From positions 1 to 49,969 of the forward strand of contig JACJXK010000021.1 of NCBI GenBank assembly GCA_020636675.1: a stretch of DNA of 49,969 nt. Reading direction: 5' to 3'. The DNA comes from Prevotellaceae bacterium (GTDB taxonomy: Bacteria > Bacteroidota > Bacteroidia > Bacteroidales > Paludibacteraceae). Positions 24,724 through 31,911 of the stretch are shown here, piece by piece (position 1 is the first letter of the stretch; every line of letters starts with the position of its first letter). Below the pieces are notes generated by a model. It was given only the letters and a program-made list of their open reading frames with translations, had not been told where the DNA came from and made no database searches. Both the position numbers and the translations under genes were made by a program.

Positions 24724-25152
24724 TTAACATGATTTTATTCTATCCACAACCATAACATCAGCAGGCAACCATTCAACAGAATTCAGTTCTTCCACGTGTA
24801 GCCATTTTGCTGCCTCATGTTCCAATAATACGAAGCCACCACCTATCACTCTACAACAATAGCAATACATTATCAGATGAAATTTGGGGTAATCATATTC
24901 CACCGTACAGAATAGTTGATCCACGTATATCTCCATTGCCAATTCCTCGCACATCTCTCGTTTCAGTGCAACTTCCGGCGTCTCACCGTCTTCTATCTTG
25001 CCACCAGGAAACTCCCAATAGTGCTTCCACTCTCCATACCCTCGTTGTGTCGCTAACAATCTTCCTCCATCCTGTATAATGGCAGCAACTACTTGAATAC
25101 ATTCATTTTGTGACTGTATAGACTCGCCTTCCTCATACATCTCTTGCTTCAT
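24724..25152 (-). CDS. NUDIX hydrolase (MutT-like), 5' end split by the IS
   Basis: 142-aa enzyme of the MutT/8-oxo-dGTPase type, which hydrolyses oxidised or surplus nucleoside diphosphate derivatives. The NUDIX box runs from G51: GKIEDGETPEVALKREMCEE, with LAM after it. ATQRGYGEWKHYWEFPGG upstream is the usual strand-loop of MutT-like proteins. The ATG at 25152 lies only four bases from the end of the IS5-type element, so the native promoter and ribosome site are gone. Removing the element and one TAGA duplication restores an earlier in-frame ATG (M-S-D-G-Y-L then MKQEM), directly preceded by an in-frame stop and only 26 bp after the membrane-protein gene at 26568. Expression now may depend on the element. 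Confidence 0.85.
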   Translation of the reverse strand: MKQEMYEEGESIQSQNECIQVVAAIIQDGGRLLATQRGYGEWKHYWEFPGGKIEDGETPEVALKREMCEELAMEIYVDQLFCTVEYDYPKFHLIMYCYCCRVIGGGFVLLEHEAAKWLHVEELNSVEWLPADVMVVDRIKSC

Positions 25153-25156
25153 TAGA

Positions 25157-26523
25157 GGGGGGTTCTATTAATTCGAAATGCGGAAATTTCAAAAAAACAG
25201 GCATCATATAAACTGCCGAAATTCATGAGAACTCCGACAATCTGCCCGCTGGTTCCCAAAACTTGCCTTAAGTTATAGGAAAACGCACTGACGACACATG
25301 CCTTTCGCTTATGTTTTCTCCATCATTGCTTGCTTTTTTGACTCTTCAACACGACACGACCCACTCATCCGATGAAATGTGGCTGACGCCTTAAAATCTG
25401 TTCGTATCTAGAGATGTTATAGATAAGACAGGTGAGAGCGACGTTGGCCTTAGCCCTCGCAATCCCTATCGTCCTGACAACCAGTCCTTTCATGCTCTGT
25501 TCCATGAAGCCGAAGACATGTTCCACTCGGCATCTGACCTTTGACTTCCGACGGTTGTTCGCCTTCTGTTCCTGTGTCAACGGTCTGTTCCTATACCCTT
25601 TCTCGCATATCACGGCCTCGACTCCGTACTTCTTGAAGACGGCCTCCGTCCCCACGTACCCCGCATCGACAAAACAGGTCTGTCCTCGGTCCGTTTCGTC
25701 AAGAAGGGGTTCGAACCCCTTTGAGTCGTGCACGTTCGCCGCCGTCGTCTCATATTTGGTCACGAACTTGTGCCTCTCGTCGACCTTGGTGTGGCTCTTG
25801 TAGCCGTAGAAGGTCTCCCCCCTTTTTTTCGTCCAACGTGCGTCTATGTCCTTGTGGCTCTTCTTGTGGGGGGTGTCGTTCCATAGTTCGTCCCCATTCC
25901 CTTCCTTTATCTTCTGGTTCTCTTCCCGCGTGTTGCGTTGCCGGGGTGCCACGACAAAACTCGCGTCGATCATCTGGCCTTTGTTGAGTTCGTAACCCTT
26001 CTGGCGGAGCATTTCCGTGAACTCGTCGAAGAGCTTGTCGTAGGCATTGGCCTTAGTCAGCTCCTCTCTGTATTTCCATATGGTGCGGGCGTCTGGCACG
26101 TCGTCCACATTCTCGATGCCGACGAATCTGCGGAAACTGCCTCTGTCTACTATCTGATATTCAGTCTGTTCGTCACTGAGGCCGTAGTAGCGTTGTAAGA
26201 AAAGGACTTTGAACATCATTACGCAATCTATGGGACGACGTCCGGCGTTGCTCTTCCTCTCCTTTGTGAACAGGAGCCCTTCCAATGTCGCCCTGAAGGT
26301 CTCAAAGTCAAATATGCGGGTGATGTTCTCCATCGGATTCCCCATCTTGACCAGTCTGTCCTTGCTGTTGTCCTGTTCGAACAGCCCCGTACTCTTTGCC
26401 GTACGGAATGCAGTGAGTTTATTCATCGCTTTCTTCTTTTATGTACCACATATACAGCAAAAAACGTACCAAAAACTCAATTAATTATCTGATTTTTAAA
26501 TATTTAATTTATAGAAGTCCCCT
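25157..26523 (-). mobile_element. IS5-family insertion sequence, 1367 bp
   Basis: Imperfect 17-bp inverted repeats: GGGGGGTTCTATTAATT at 25157-25173 and, from 26523 on the minus strand, GGGGACTTCTATAAATT (14 of 17 alike). A 4-bp direct repeat TAGA flanks both sides (25153-25156 and 26524-26527), so this is a transposition product that has kept its target duplication. One full-length transposase gene is inside. Confidence 0.9.
25365..26426 (-). CDS. IS5-family transposase
   Basis: 353-aa DDE transposase. The triad appears as D154 in QMIDASFVVAP, D254 in CFVDAGYVGT, and E302 in CRVEHVFGF. The N-terminal DUF772-like region is at about 60-130 (RPIDCVMMFKVLFLQRYYGL), and the Y-(2)-R-(3)-E-(6)-K pattern of the IS4/IS5 superfamily is approximated around the last acid. 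There is no frameshift or internal stop, so the enzyme looks complete. The gene fills most of the element, with about 97 bp to the right end and 208 bp to the left. GC content looks higher than that of the surrounding intergenic DNA. Confidence 0.92.
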   Translation of the reverse strand: MNKLTAFRTAKSTGLFEQDNSKDRLVKMGNPMENITRIFDFETFRATLEGLLFTKERKSNAGRRPIDCVMMFKVLFLQRYYGLSDEQTEYQIVDRGSFRRFVGIENVDDVPDARTIWKYREELTKANAYDKLFDEFTEMLRQKGYELNKGQMIDASFVVAPRQRNTREENQKIKEGNGDELWNDTPHKKSHKDIDARWTKKRGETFYGYKSHTKVDERHKFVTKYETTAANVHDSKGFEPLLDETDRGQTCFVDAGYVGTEAVFKKYGVEAVICEKGYRNRPLTQEQKANNRRKSKVRCRVEHVFGFMEQSMKGLVVRTIGIARAKANVALTCLIYNISRYEQILRRQPHFIG

Positions 26524-26567
26524 AGATAGCCATCGCTCATTTAGCATAAATTCCGAATAAAAAAAAA

Positions 26568-27257
26568 TCACAACCGCCCTCGTCTATAAAGAACCGTAGT
26601 CGTTATCGCACTGACTGCCATTCCGACCAGAATCATTGTACCTTGATTAAATAAAGCTCCCATTCCACCGAGATGACCAACCACACACAACAAGATGCAA
26701 AGGACAAAGGGCGCCGCAGCAACTTTCAGATACCGACTTGCCAACACACATGACAACCCACCAAAAATGGCCGGCACGACATAGGGAGAAATGGGCAATA
26801 AAAGATCCACTATCTTCTTCTGAAATACAACCAACGGAATCAAGCCCAATACGATTACCAACGTTGTCACAATTGAACAGACTGCAATAGAGACTGTTGT
26901 CACAATCTCCTTCTCTTCCGTTCCATTCTTCACGCCGGCGATAGCCTGCGAATTAAGCGCACACGGCAACTTCAAATTAGAAATGTTACCCGTTATAAAA
27001 GACAAATATTGACCTCCCGTACCCAATAACGGCGCATAACTCAAAGCCTCAACCAGTCCAATCGCCAAATAACCTAAAATAAACATCAAACATTCAGGTA
27101 TCTTGCTCCATATAGGCTCCACCTCCGCCGTCAGGCAATAACAGACGGGCAGCAACGTTATCAGCCCCAAGGCAATCCAAGTGAACAATCTGCCCAACCG
27201 GTGCATTTCATCATTATATTTATTATCCATCTTTGTCATCTTTCCATTTTTTAACAA
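26568..27257 (-). CDS. Multi-pass membrane protein of unknown function (partner of the DUF5058-like gene)
   Basis: 229 aa with about seven hydrophobic segments, starting near ALGLITLLPVCYCL (30-45) and ending with ILVGMAVSAITTTVLY. A loop near 80-105 (LLGTGGQYLSFITGNISNLK) is Gly/Asn-rich and might be a binding loop. The start may be internal, at MDNKYNDEMHRLGRLF (residue 10), since the first nine residues add little. I do not recognise a named family with confidence. It begins 3 bp after the stop of the 27261 gene, so the two are surely co-translated and probably form one transporter; before the IS insertion the NUDIX gene was the third member. Confidence 0.6.
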   Translation of the reverse strand: MLKNGKMTKMDNKYNDEMHRLGRLFTWIALGLITLLPVCYCLTAEVEPIWSKIPECLMFILGYLAIGLVEALSYAPLLGTGGQYLSFITGNISNLKLPCALNSQAIAGVKNGTEEKEIVTTVSIAVCSIVTTLVIVLGLIPLVVFQKKIVDLLLPISPYVVPAIFGGLSCVLASRYLKVAAAPFVLCILLCVVGHLGGMGALFNQGTMILVGMAVSAITTTVLYRRGRL

Positions 27258-27260
27258 ATA

Positions 27261-27998
27261 CTATTTACAAAACCCAACCGCAATATATGCAGCTACCATT
27301 GCTCCCACTATCGTACAAGGCAAAGCATAGCTCTCCATCCACTTCCAATGGAAGATTTTCATGCACAACCCACAGATAACCATAATCACACAGCTGACAA
27401 TGAACGTGACCAACGTCACCTCTCCATAGGTAGCGACACCAGTATCCTTAGCCACGACAGGATGCCCTATGGAGAAAGCTCCAGACACCAACATTGCCGA
27501 TAAAATACCGGAAAACAAGCCACCCAACAACGCACCTGTCAAAATCTCCATCAGATGGGAATTTCTAGTCTGCACATCAGCCAACTTATGTTGATAACGC
27601 CGATAAAACAACGCATTAAAAACAGGCCCAGACAGAATGCTCAACGTCATAACAACCAACGCAGTAGCTACATACGCATGAGAAATTTCCTCTCCCGGAG
27701 AAATCACCTGATTCATCGCAATAATCTCATACTGCAACGCCCCAATCACCTCCAATCGAATCCATGAAATACCCAGCCCAAGATACTGCATCATAATACC
27801 TATTCCTATCACAATAGGAATACTGGGAATTATCGAGAAAATAGCACTATTTCGGATTGTTTTCTTTATTATGGACATATCCATACCAATCTCTTGGGCT
27901 CGATGAATTGACTTGAGAATAAAAAAAAGACTCATCGCCAATATCAACAATGCAATGACTCCACCCAAGAGATAAATAACCGCAAAACTTTCTGACAT
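27261..27998 (-). CDS. DUF5058-like membrane protein
   Basis: 245 aa from the chosen start MSESFAVIYLLGGVIAL; the frame is open to 28043, but a -7 box (TATTTTTG, 28026-28019) lies inside the longer form. About six to seven membrane helices are visible. The segment SAIFSIIPSIPIVIGIGIMM at about 52-71 and the following helix with WIRLEVIGALQYE are what I remember of DUF5058 proteins; no function is established for that family. It shares tight spacing with 26568, and the two may be the two halves of one permease, substrate unknown. Confidence 0.6.
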   Translation of the reverse strand: MSESFAVIYLLGGVIALLILAMSLFFILKSIHRAQEIGMDMSIIKKTIRNSAIFSIIPSIPIVIGIGIMMQYLGLGISWIRLEVIGALQYEIIAMNQVISPGEEISHAYVATALVVMTLSILSGPVFNALFYRRYQHKLADVQTRNSHLMEILTGALLGGLFSGILSAMLVSGAFSIGHPVVAKDTGVATYGEVTLVTFIVSCVIMVICGLCMKIFHWKWMESYALPCTIVGAMVAAYIAVGFCK

Positions 27999-28018
27999 AT
28001 ATATATAAATATTTTCTG

Positions 28019-28026
28019 CAAAAATA
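28019..28026 (-). promoter_or_regulatory. Candidate -7 box for the membrane-protein pair
   Basis: Minus strand TATTTTTG, 20 nt before the chosen start at 27998. TTTG strings occur upstream only at irregular distances (14 and 26 nt). Confidence 0.45.
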
Positions 28027-28380
28027 CAAAAAATAAGATGCAAAACATTCTACAAAAAAGGAGAAAAGGGCTCTATTTCAATCTGAGGGAACAACAGAAG
28101 CAACCATTTCCATTTATGCAATATGCCATATCTATAAACTTATCACTTTAGCATAAACTCTTGCCATTCTCTTGACTGGTTTAATTTTTGGATTAAGATT
28201 TTTCCGTACACCTTTGGTTAATGATCATGAATAAACAACTTACTAAAGTTCAAAACATCTTGAAAGTATGCTTTCCAGGCATTGCATTGATAGCAAAACA
28301 TCACGTAAATTCTAGGACAGGATATACAAGATGAAACAGGATTCTTCAAACGTCTCTTACTTAGTAGGCTAGCACTCGCC

Positions 28381-28480
28381 TTTAGCCGCGGATGATGGGA
28401 CGTGCCGTACCTCCTGAAAAGCAGGCAACAGCGCAGGCACTTTTGCTTACTTTTCTTGCCGGAGAAAAGTGAGTGCCCGT
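28381..28480 (-). repeat. Stem-loop repeat block, inverted copy of 34033-34133
   Basis: Core stem GCTTACTTTTCT / AGAAAAGTGAGT around TGCCGG at 28445-28474. Flanking GCCTGCGCT-like and CCGCGGC(T/C)AAAGGCGA pieces also match the 34.0-kb copy when read on the minus strand. Confidence 0.65.
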
Positions 28481-28514
28481 CCGGCAGGAGGACGGGAATA
28501 ATTGTCGTGCATGG

Positions 28515-28612
28515 TGCATTCCTCCGGAATGCGGTTGCCGATGCCTATTTTCCCCCTCTACAAAGAGATAATGCCATAGGTATTTTGCCAAAATCGTCAT
28601 AAGTTGTTTTTT
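28515..28612 (+). repeat. Dispersed intergenic repeat, copy B
   Basis: Aligns with 4386-4487. It starts with the small palindrome GCATTCC-TCC-GGAATGC and ends in AAGTTGTTTTTTG. The MITE-like element begins ten bases later. Confidence 0.65.
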
Positions 28613-28621
28613 GCCGATTGC

Positions 28622-28728
28622 TTAGTAATGGTTAAAGAATAACTTCCGCAACTTTTTAACAGAAAACTCTTTGCATTTAAATCTTGGTAAGCAGAAATCT
28701 GCGGAAGTTATTTTTTTACTATTACTAA
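28622..28728. repeat. MITE-like element, copy 1 (107 bp)
   Basis: Terminal inverted repeats of about 29 bp: TTAGTAATGGTTAAAGAATA then ACTTCCGCA on the left, and its near-complement on the right, with a perfect 13-bp core AATAACTTCCGCA / TGCGGAAGTTATT. The inverted copy at 42432-42540 is nearly identical. No open frame. The ends resemble neither IS element in this window. Confidence 0.8.
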
Positions 28729-28807
28729 AATTACCATGTTCGGAATAAATCAGTGAAACTGCAAATAACATAAAGATGAGACAAATACCTTCTAAATATA
28801 ATTTCTT

Positions 28808-29710
28808 TTACAGCATCGCTATCTCTTCTTTTGAAATACCAGAGACTTCCTCTATTGTTTCCATTGGGACATTCATCATCTTCATCTTTCTTGCCATCTC
28901 CTTTTTAGCACTGACTTCACCTCTTGCCATGCCTTGTTCGATGCCTTGCTGTATACCTTGCTGTATGCCTTGTTCGATGCCCTGTTGTATGCCCATGGCC
29001 ATGCCTTTCTCCAATGCGTTGTCTATGAGAGTGCGTTCCACGCTGACTGCGTCCCAGAACTTGTCGTATCCTATCAGCTCGGCTTCCGTGAAGGCCGATT
29101 TGCGGATGATCTCCACCGCCTTGTTGATTTCCGGATTCTGCGTCAGGTCTGACGACACCTCCGTTGTGCGGTCGCTTATCTCCGTGAGGAAACGAAGCCA
29201 TAGCACGTGCATCTTCTTCTCCGCAAATGTCTTGGGAGTAAACTTGGGCAACTCCACCGATACGATCTGGATGTCCTTCATCGCGATCGTTCCCGCCTCG
29301 TTGCGTGGCAGGATCACGTTGTAGTAGCTCTCCTCGTCCGTCGCCTTGTCGTTTATCAGGCATAGGCCGTAGACGGGCTTGAGGATGGAATAAGAGGAGC
29401 CGGGAGACAACTGCCTGCTGTATGTTTTAGACAGGTTGAACAGCATCCGTTGGAAGAAGTCTTTCGTCCAGTACATCTGCATCTCCACGATGAACTGCCG
29501 ACCATGGTTGTCCCGGCAGCACACGTCGACGATGCTGTTCTTCTTGAGCGGATCTTCCGACAGCAGTTCGGTCGGCAGATACTCGATTTCCTCGATGACG
29601 CGGTCCTCCAACGGCAGGAGCGCATTCAGAAAGCTCTTCACCAAATCGGGGTGTTCACCAAATACCTTTTTGAAGGTAAGGTCTGCCTTCGGATCCAAAT
29701 AATGCTGCAT
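28808..29710 (-). CDS. Rpn-family PD-(D/E)XK nuclease / putative transposase, copy B
   Basis: 300-aa sister of the gene at 23578, with the same catalytic residues (D62, E76, Q78). The protein is the same as copy A up to residue 239 except I213 for M213, after which the tails part: here GIQQGIEQGIQQGIQQGIEQ, made of repeated GI(Q/E)QG units, then MARGEVSAKKEMARKMKMMN. The DNA units are about 12 bp, so tail length can change by slippage. Internal Met codons near 237-239 could start a short C-terminal protein of roughly 60 residues (inferred from what is known of intragenic antitoxins in other rpn genes). Its promoter is the same type as that of copy A. Confidence 0.85.
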   Translation of the reverse strand: MQHYLDPKADLTFKKVFGEHPDLVKSFLNALLPLEDRVIEEIEYLPTELLSEDPLKKNSIVDVCCRDNHGRQFIVEMQMYWTKDFFQRMLFNLSKTYSRQLSPGSSYSILKPVYGLCLINDKATDEESYYNVILPRNEAGTIAMKDIQIVSVELPKFTPKTFAEKKMHVLWLRFLTEISDRTTEVSSDLTQNPEINKAVEIIRKSAFTEAELIGYDKFWDAVSVERTLIDNALEKGMAMGIQQGIEQGIQQGIQQGIEQGMARGEVSAKKEMARKMKMMNVPMETIEEVSGISKEEIAML

Positions 29711-29775
29711 AGAGATAAATTTTTAGACGTTATACTTCACAAAAATAGTATTTTATATGTGCATTTGCAAAAAAA
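28989..29775 (-). repeat. Long direct repeat (Rpn gene body), copy B
   Basis: Partner of 23747-24533, same orientation, 5.2 kb apart. Recombination between the two would delete the NUDIX gene, the IS5-type element, the membrane pair and the MITE-like element. Confidence 0.9.
29740..29771 (-). promoter_or_regulatory. Promoter of Rpn copy B
   Basis: Minus strand TTTG (29771-29768), 20-nt spacer, TATTTTTG (29747-29740). Confidence 0.75.
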
Positions 29776-29875
29776 ATCTACCATAGGGAAATAACGTCCA
29801 CTCTCTTTCCTAAGTTTTTAGCATCTGCGGAAAAAAACAAAAGAAAAGGACGATGTCCCTTCCATGTAAAATTTG

Positions 29876-29883
29876 TATTTTTG
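29876..29883 (+). promoter_or_regulatory. Candidate -7 box for nadE
   Basis: TATTTTTG, 63 nt before the start at 29947. No clear -33 element. Confidence 0.4.
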
Positions 29884-29946
29884 AAAAATCTTTTGGTTCT
29901 GACTATTTGAGCAGAGACCATTTTCATTTATAAACAGACGGACACA

Positions 29947-31890
29947 ATGATAAACAACTACGGATTCATAAGAGTAGCGACTGCCATCCCTAATGTTAAA
30001 GTGGCAGATTGCCGTTACAACGTTTCTCGAATAAAAGGGCTCATAGATGAAGCTGACAGTAAAGGAGTTCAATTGATATGCTTTCCTGAGTTATGCATAA
30101 CGGCCTACACTTGTGCAGATTTGTTTCTACAAAAAAAACTATTAAATGCCGCAGAGCAAAGTCTATCCTCCCTATTGGAGGAGACCAAAGACTTGGATAT
30201 CCTTTTCATCGTAGGTTTGCCAAAAACACAGACAAATAGACTATATAATATCGCAGTTGTTTGTCAGCATGGGAAAATATTGGGCGCAGTTCCAAAAATG
30301 TTCATTCCCAATTACAATGAATTTTATGAAAAACGTTGGTTTTCATCGGGGAAAGACATTCTGGAACCTGAAATATCCATCTGTGGACAAATTGTTCCAT
30401 TCGGTTCGAAAATACTATTTGAACATGAAGATTTTCGCTTTGGAATAGAGATTTGCGAAGACTTGTGGTTGCCTCAAGCCCCCAGTTGCCAACTAGCTCT
30501 TGCCGGTGCGCAAGTCCTATTCAACCTTTCTGCCAGCGATGAAGTAATCGCAAAAAATGCCTATCTTAAAACGATGATTGCGCAACAGTCGGCCAAATGC
30601 ATCGCCGGTTACGTTTACGTATCATCCGGATTTGGAGAATCCAGCACAGATCTTGTTTTTGCAGGAAACGGACTAATTACAGAAAACGGCAGCTACATAG
30701 CCCAATCGGAACGGTTCAAGTTTGAGGAGCAACTGATCATAGGCGAAATAGATACGGAAAAGATTGACGCCGATAGATTGAAGAGCTCCGCTTTTTACGT
30801 CGGAGCGACAGATGTCCGTCCCAATGAGTTCAGGAAAGTAAAGTTCGAACTGAAAAAAGTCAGCATAGACAGACTGTCCAGGCAAATCAATCCGCAACCA
30901 TTCGTCCCGTCCACCGAAGGAATGAGGGATCGCTGCAACGAGATATTCTCCATACAAACGAGTGGACTCGCCACCAGACTTTACCATACGGGCATCAAAC
31001 AGGCGGTCATCGGAATATCCGGCGGACTAGACTCCACCTTGGCTCTTTTGGTCTGCGTGAAAACATTCGATAAATTGGGCATTTCCAGAAAAAACATCGT
31101 AGGCATCACCATGCCGGGATATGGCACGACGGGAAGGACCTACAACAACTCACTGAAGATGATGCGGGAATTGGGCATCTCGATAAAAGAAATAAGCATC
31201 AAACCTGCCTGCGACCAGCACTTCAAGGACATCGAGCATGACCCTAGAGTAACAGACATCACTTACGAGAACACACAAGCAAGAGAACGCACACAGATTC
31301 TGATGGACTATGCCAACAAGGTAAACGGGCTTGTCATCGGTACCGGCGACCTCTCTGAACTGGCTTTAGGATGGGCAACCTACAACGGCGACCACATGAG
31401 CATGTATGCCGTCAATACCTCCATACCCAAAACGCTGGTCAAATATCTTGTCAAATATGCGGCCGAATACGAGATGGAAGAAAACGCAAAAGAGACCCTT
31501 CTCGATGTGGTGGACACTCCTATCAGTCCCGAACTTCTGCCGGCAGACAAAGACGGCAAGATTGCCCAAAAGACCGAGGATTCGGTGGGGCCTTATGAGT
31601 TGCACGATTTCTTCATCTACTACACGCTGAGATTCGGGTTCTCTCCTAGCAAGATATTCTTCCTCGCCCAGCAAGCCATGGAAGGACGATATGACAAGGC
31701 AACCATAATAAAATGGATGAAAACGTTCTACAGACGGTTTTTCAATCAACAGTTTAAGCGTTCCTGCATGCCGGATGGGCCGAAAGTAGGATCCGTATGC
31801 CTCTCCCCTCGAGGAGACTGGAGGATGCCAAGCGACGCATCCTACTCCGAATGGATGAACGAATTGGATGAAATCGAAAAACTTTTTTAA
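29947..31890 (+). CDS. nadE: Glutamine-dependent NAD+ synthetase
   Basis: 647-aa two-domain cytoplasmic enzyme for the last step of NAD synthesis: it amidates deamido-NAD with ATP, using ammonia released from glutamine. The N-terminal nitrilase-type glutaminase (about 5-290) has its E48-K117-C170 triad in FPELC, VPKMF and EICEDLW. The C-terminal synthetase has the P-loop SGGLDSTLA near 358-366 and GTGDLSELALGWATYNGDHM downstream. Length matches long bacterial glutamine-dependent enzymes; single-domain ammonia-dependent forms are about 270 aa. topB follows after 21 bp, in one probable transcript. Confidence 0.95.
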   Translation: MINNYGFIRVATAIPNVKVADCRYNVSRIKGLIDEADSKGVQLICFPELCITAYTCADLFLQKKLLNAAEQSLSSLLEETKDLDILFIVGLPKTQTNRLYNIAVVCQHGKILGAVPKMFIPNYNEFYEKRWFSSGKDILEPEISICGQIVPFGSKILFEHEDFRFGIEICEDLWLPQAPSCQLALAGAQVLFNLSASDEVIAKNAYLKTMIAQQSAKCIAGYVYVSSGFGESSTDLVFAGNGLITENGSYIAQSERFKFEEQLIIGEIDTEKIDADRLKSSAFYVGATDVRPNEFRKVKFELKKVSIDRLSRQINPQPFVPSTEGMRDRCNEIFSIQTSGLATRLYHTGIKQAVIGISGGLDSTLALLVCVKTFDKLGISRKNIVGITMPGYGTTGRTYNNSLKMMRELGISIKEISIKPACDQHFKDIEHDPRVTDITYENTQARERTQILMDYANKVNGLVIGTGDLSELALGWATYNGDHMSMYAVNTSIPKTLVKYLVKYAAEYEMEENAKETLLDVVDTPISPELLPADKDGKIAQKTEDSVGPYELHDFFIYYTLRFGFSPSKIFFLAQQAMEGRYDKATIIKWMKTFYRRFFNQQFKRSCMPDGPKVGSVCLSPRGDWRMPSDASYSEWMNELDEIEKLF

Positions 31891-31911
31891 AAACAAGAAG
31901 GAGAACTCAAA

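Larger units (their letters stand above)
28044..28807. other. Non-coding, repeat-rich gap
   Basis: No gene. In order it contains plain AT-rich DNA (28044-28380), the stem-loop repeat block (28381-28480), the dispersed repeat copy B (28515-28612), the MITE-like element (28622-28728), then the 3' flank of Rpn copy B. The 66- and 72-codon ORFs near 28.4-28.6 kb fall inside the repeats and are not genes. Confidence 0.6.

Noticed and set aside
28382..28602. ORFs of 66 and 72 codons on both strands
   Set aside because: They fall within the stem-loop and dispersed repeats and mirror repeat sequence only.
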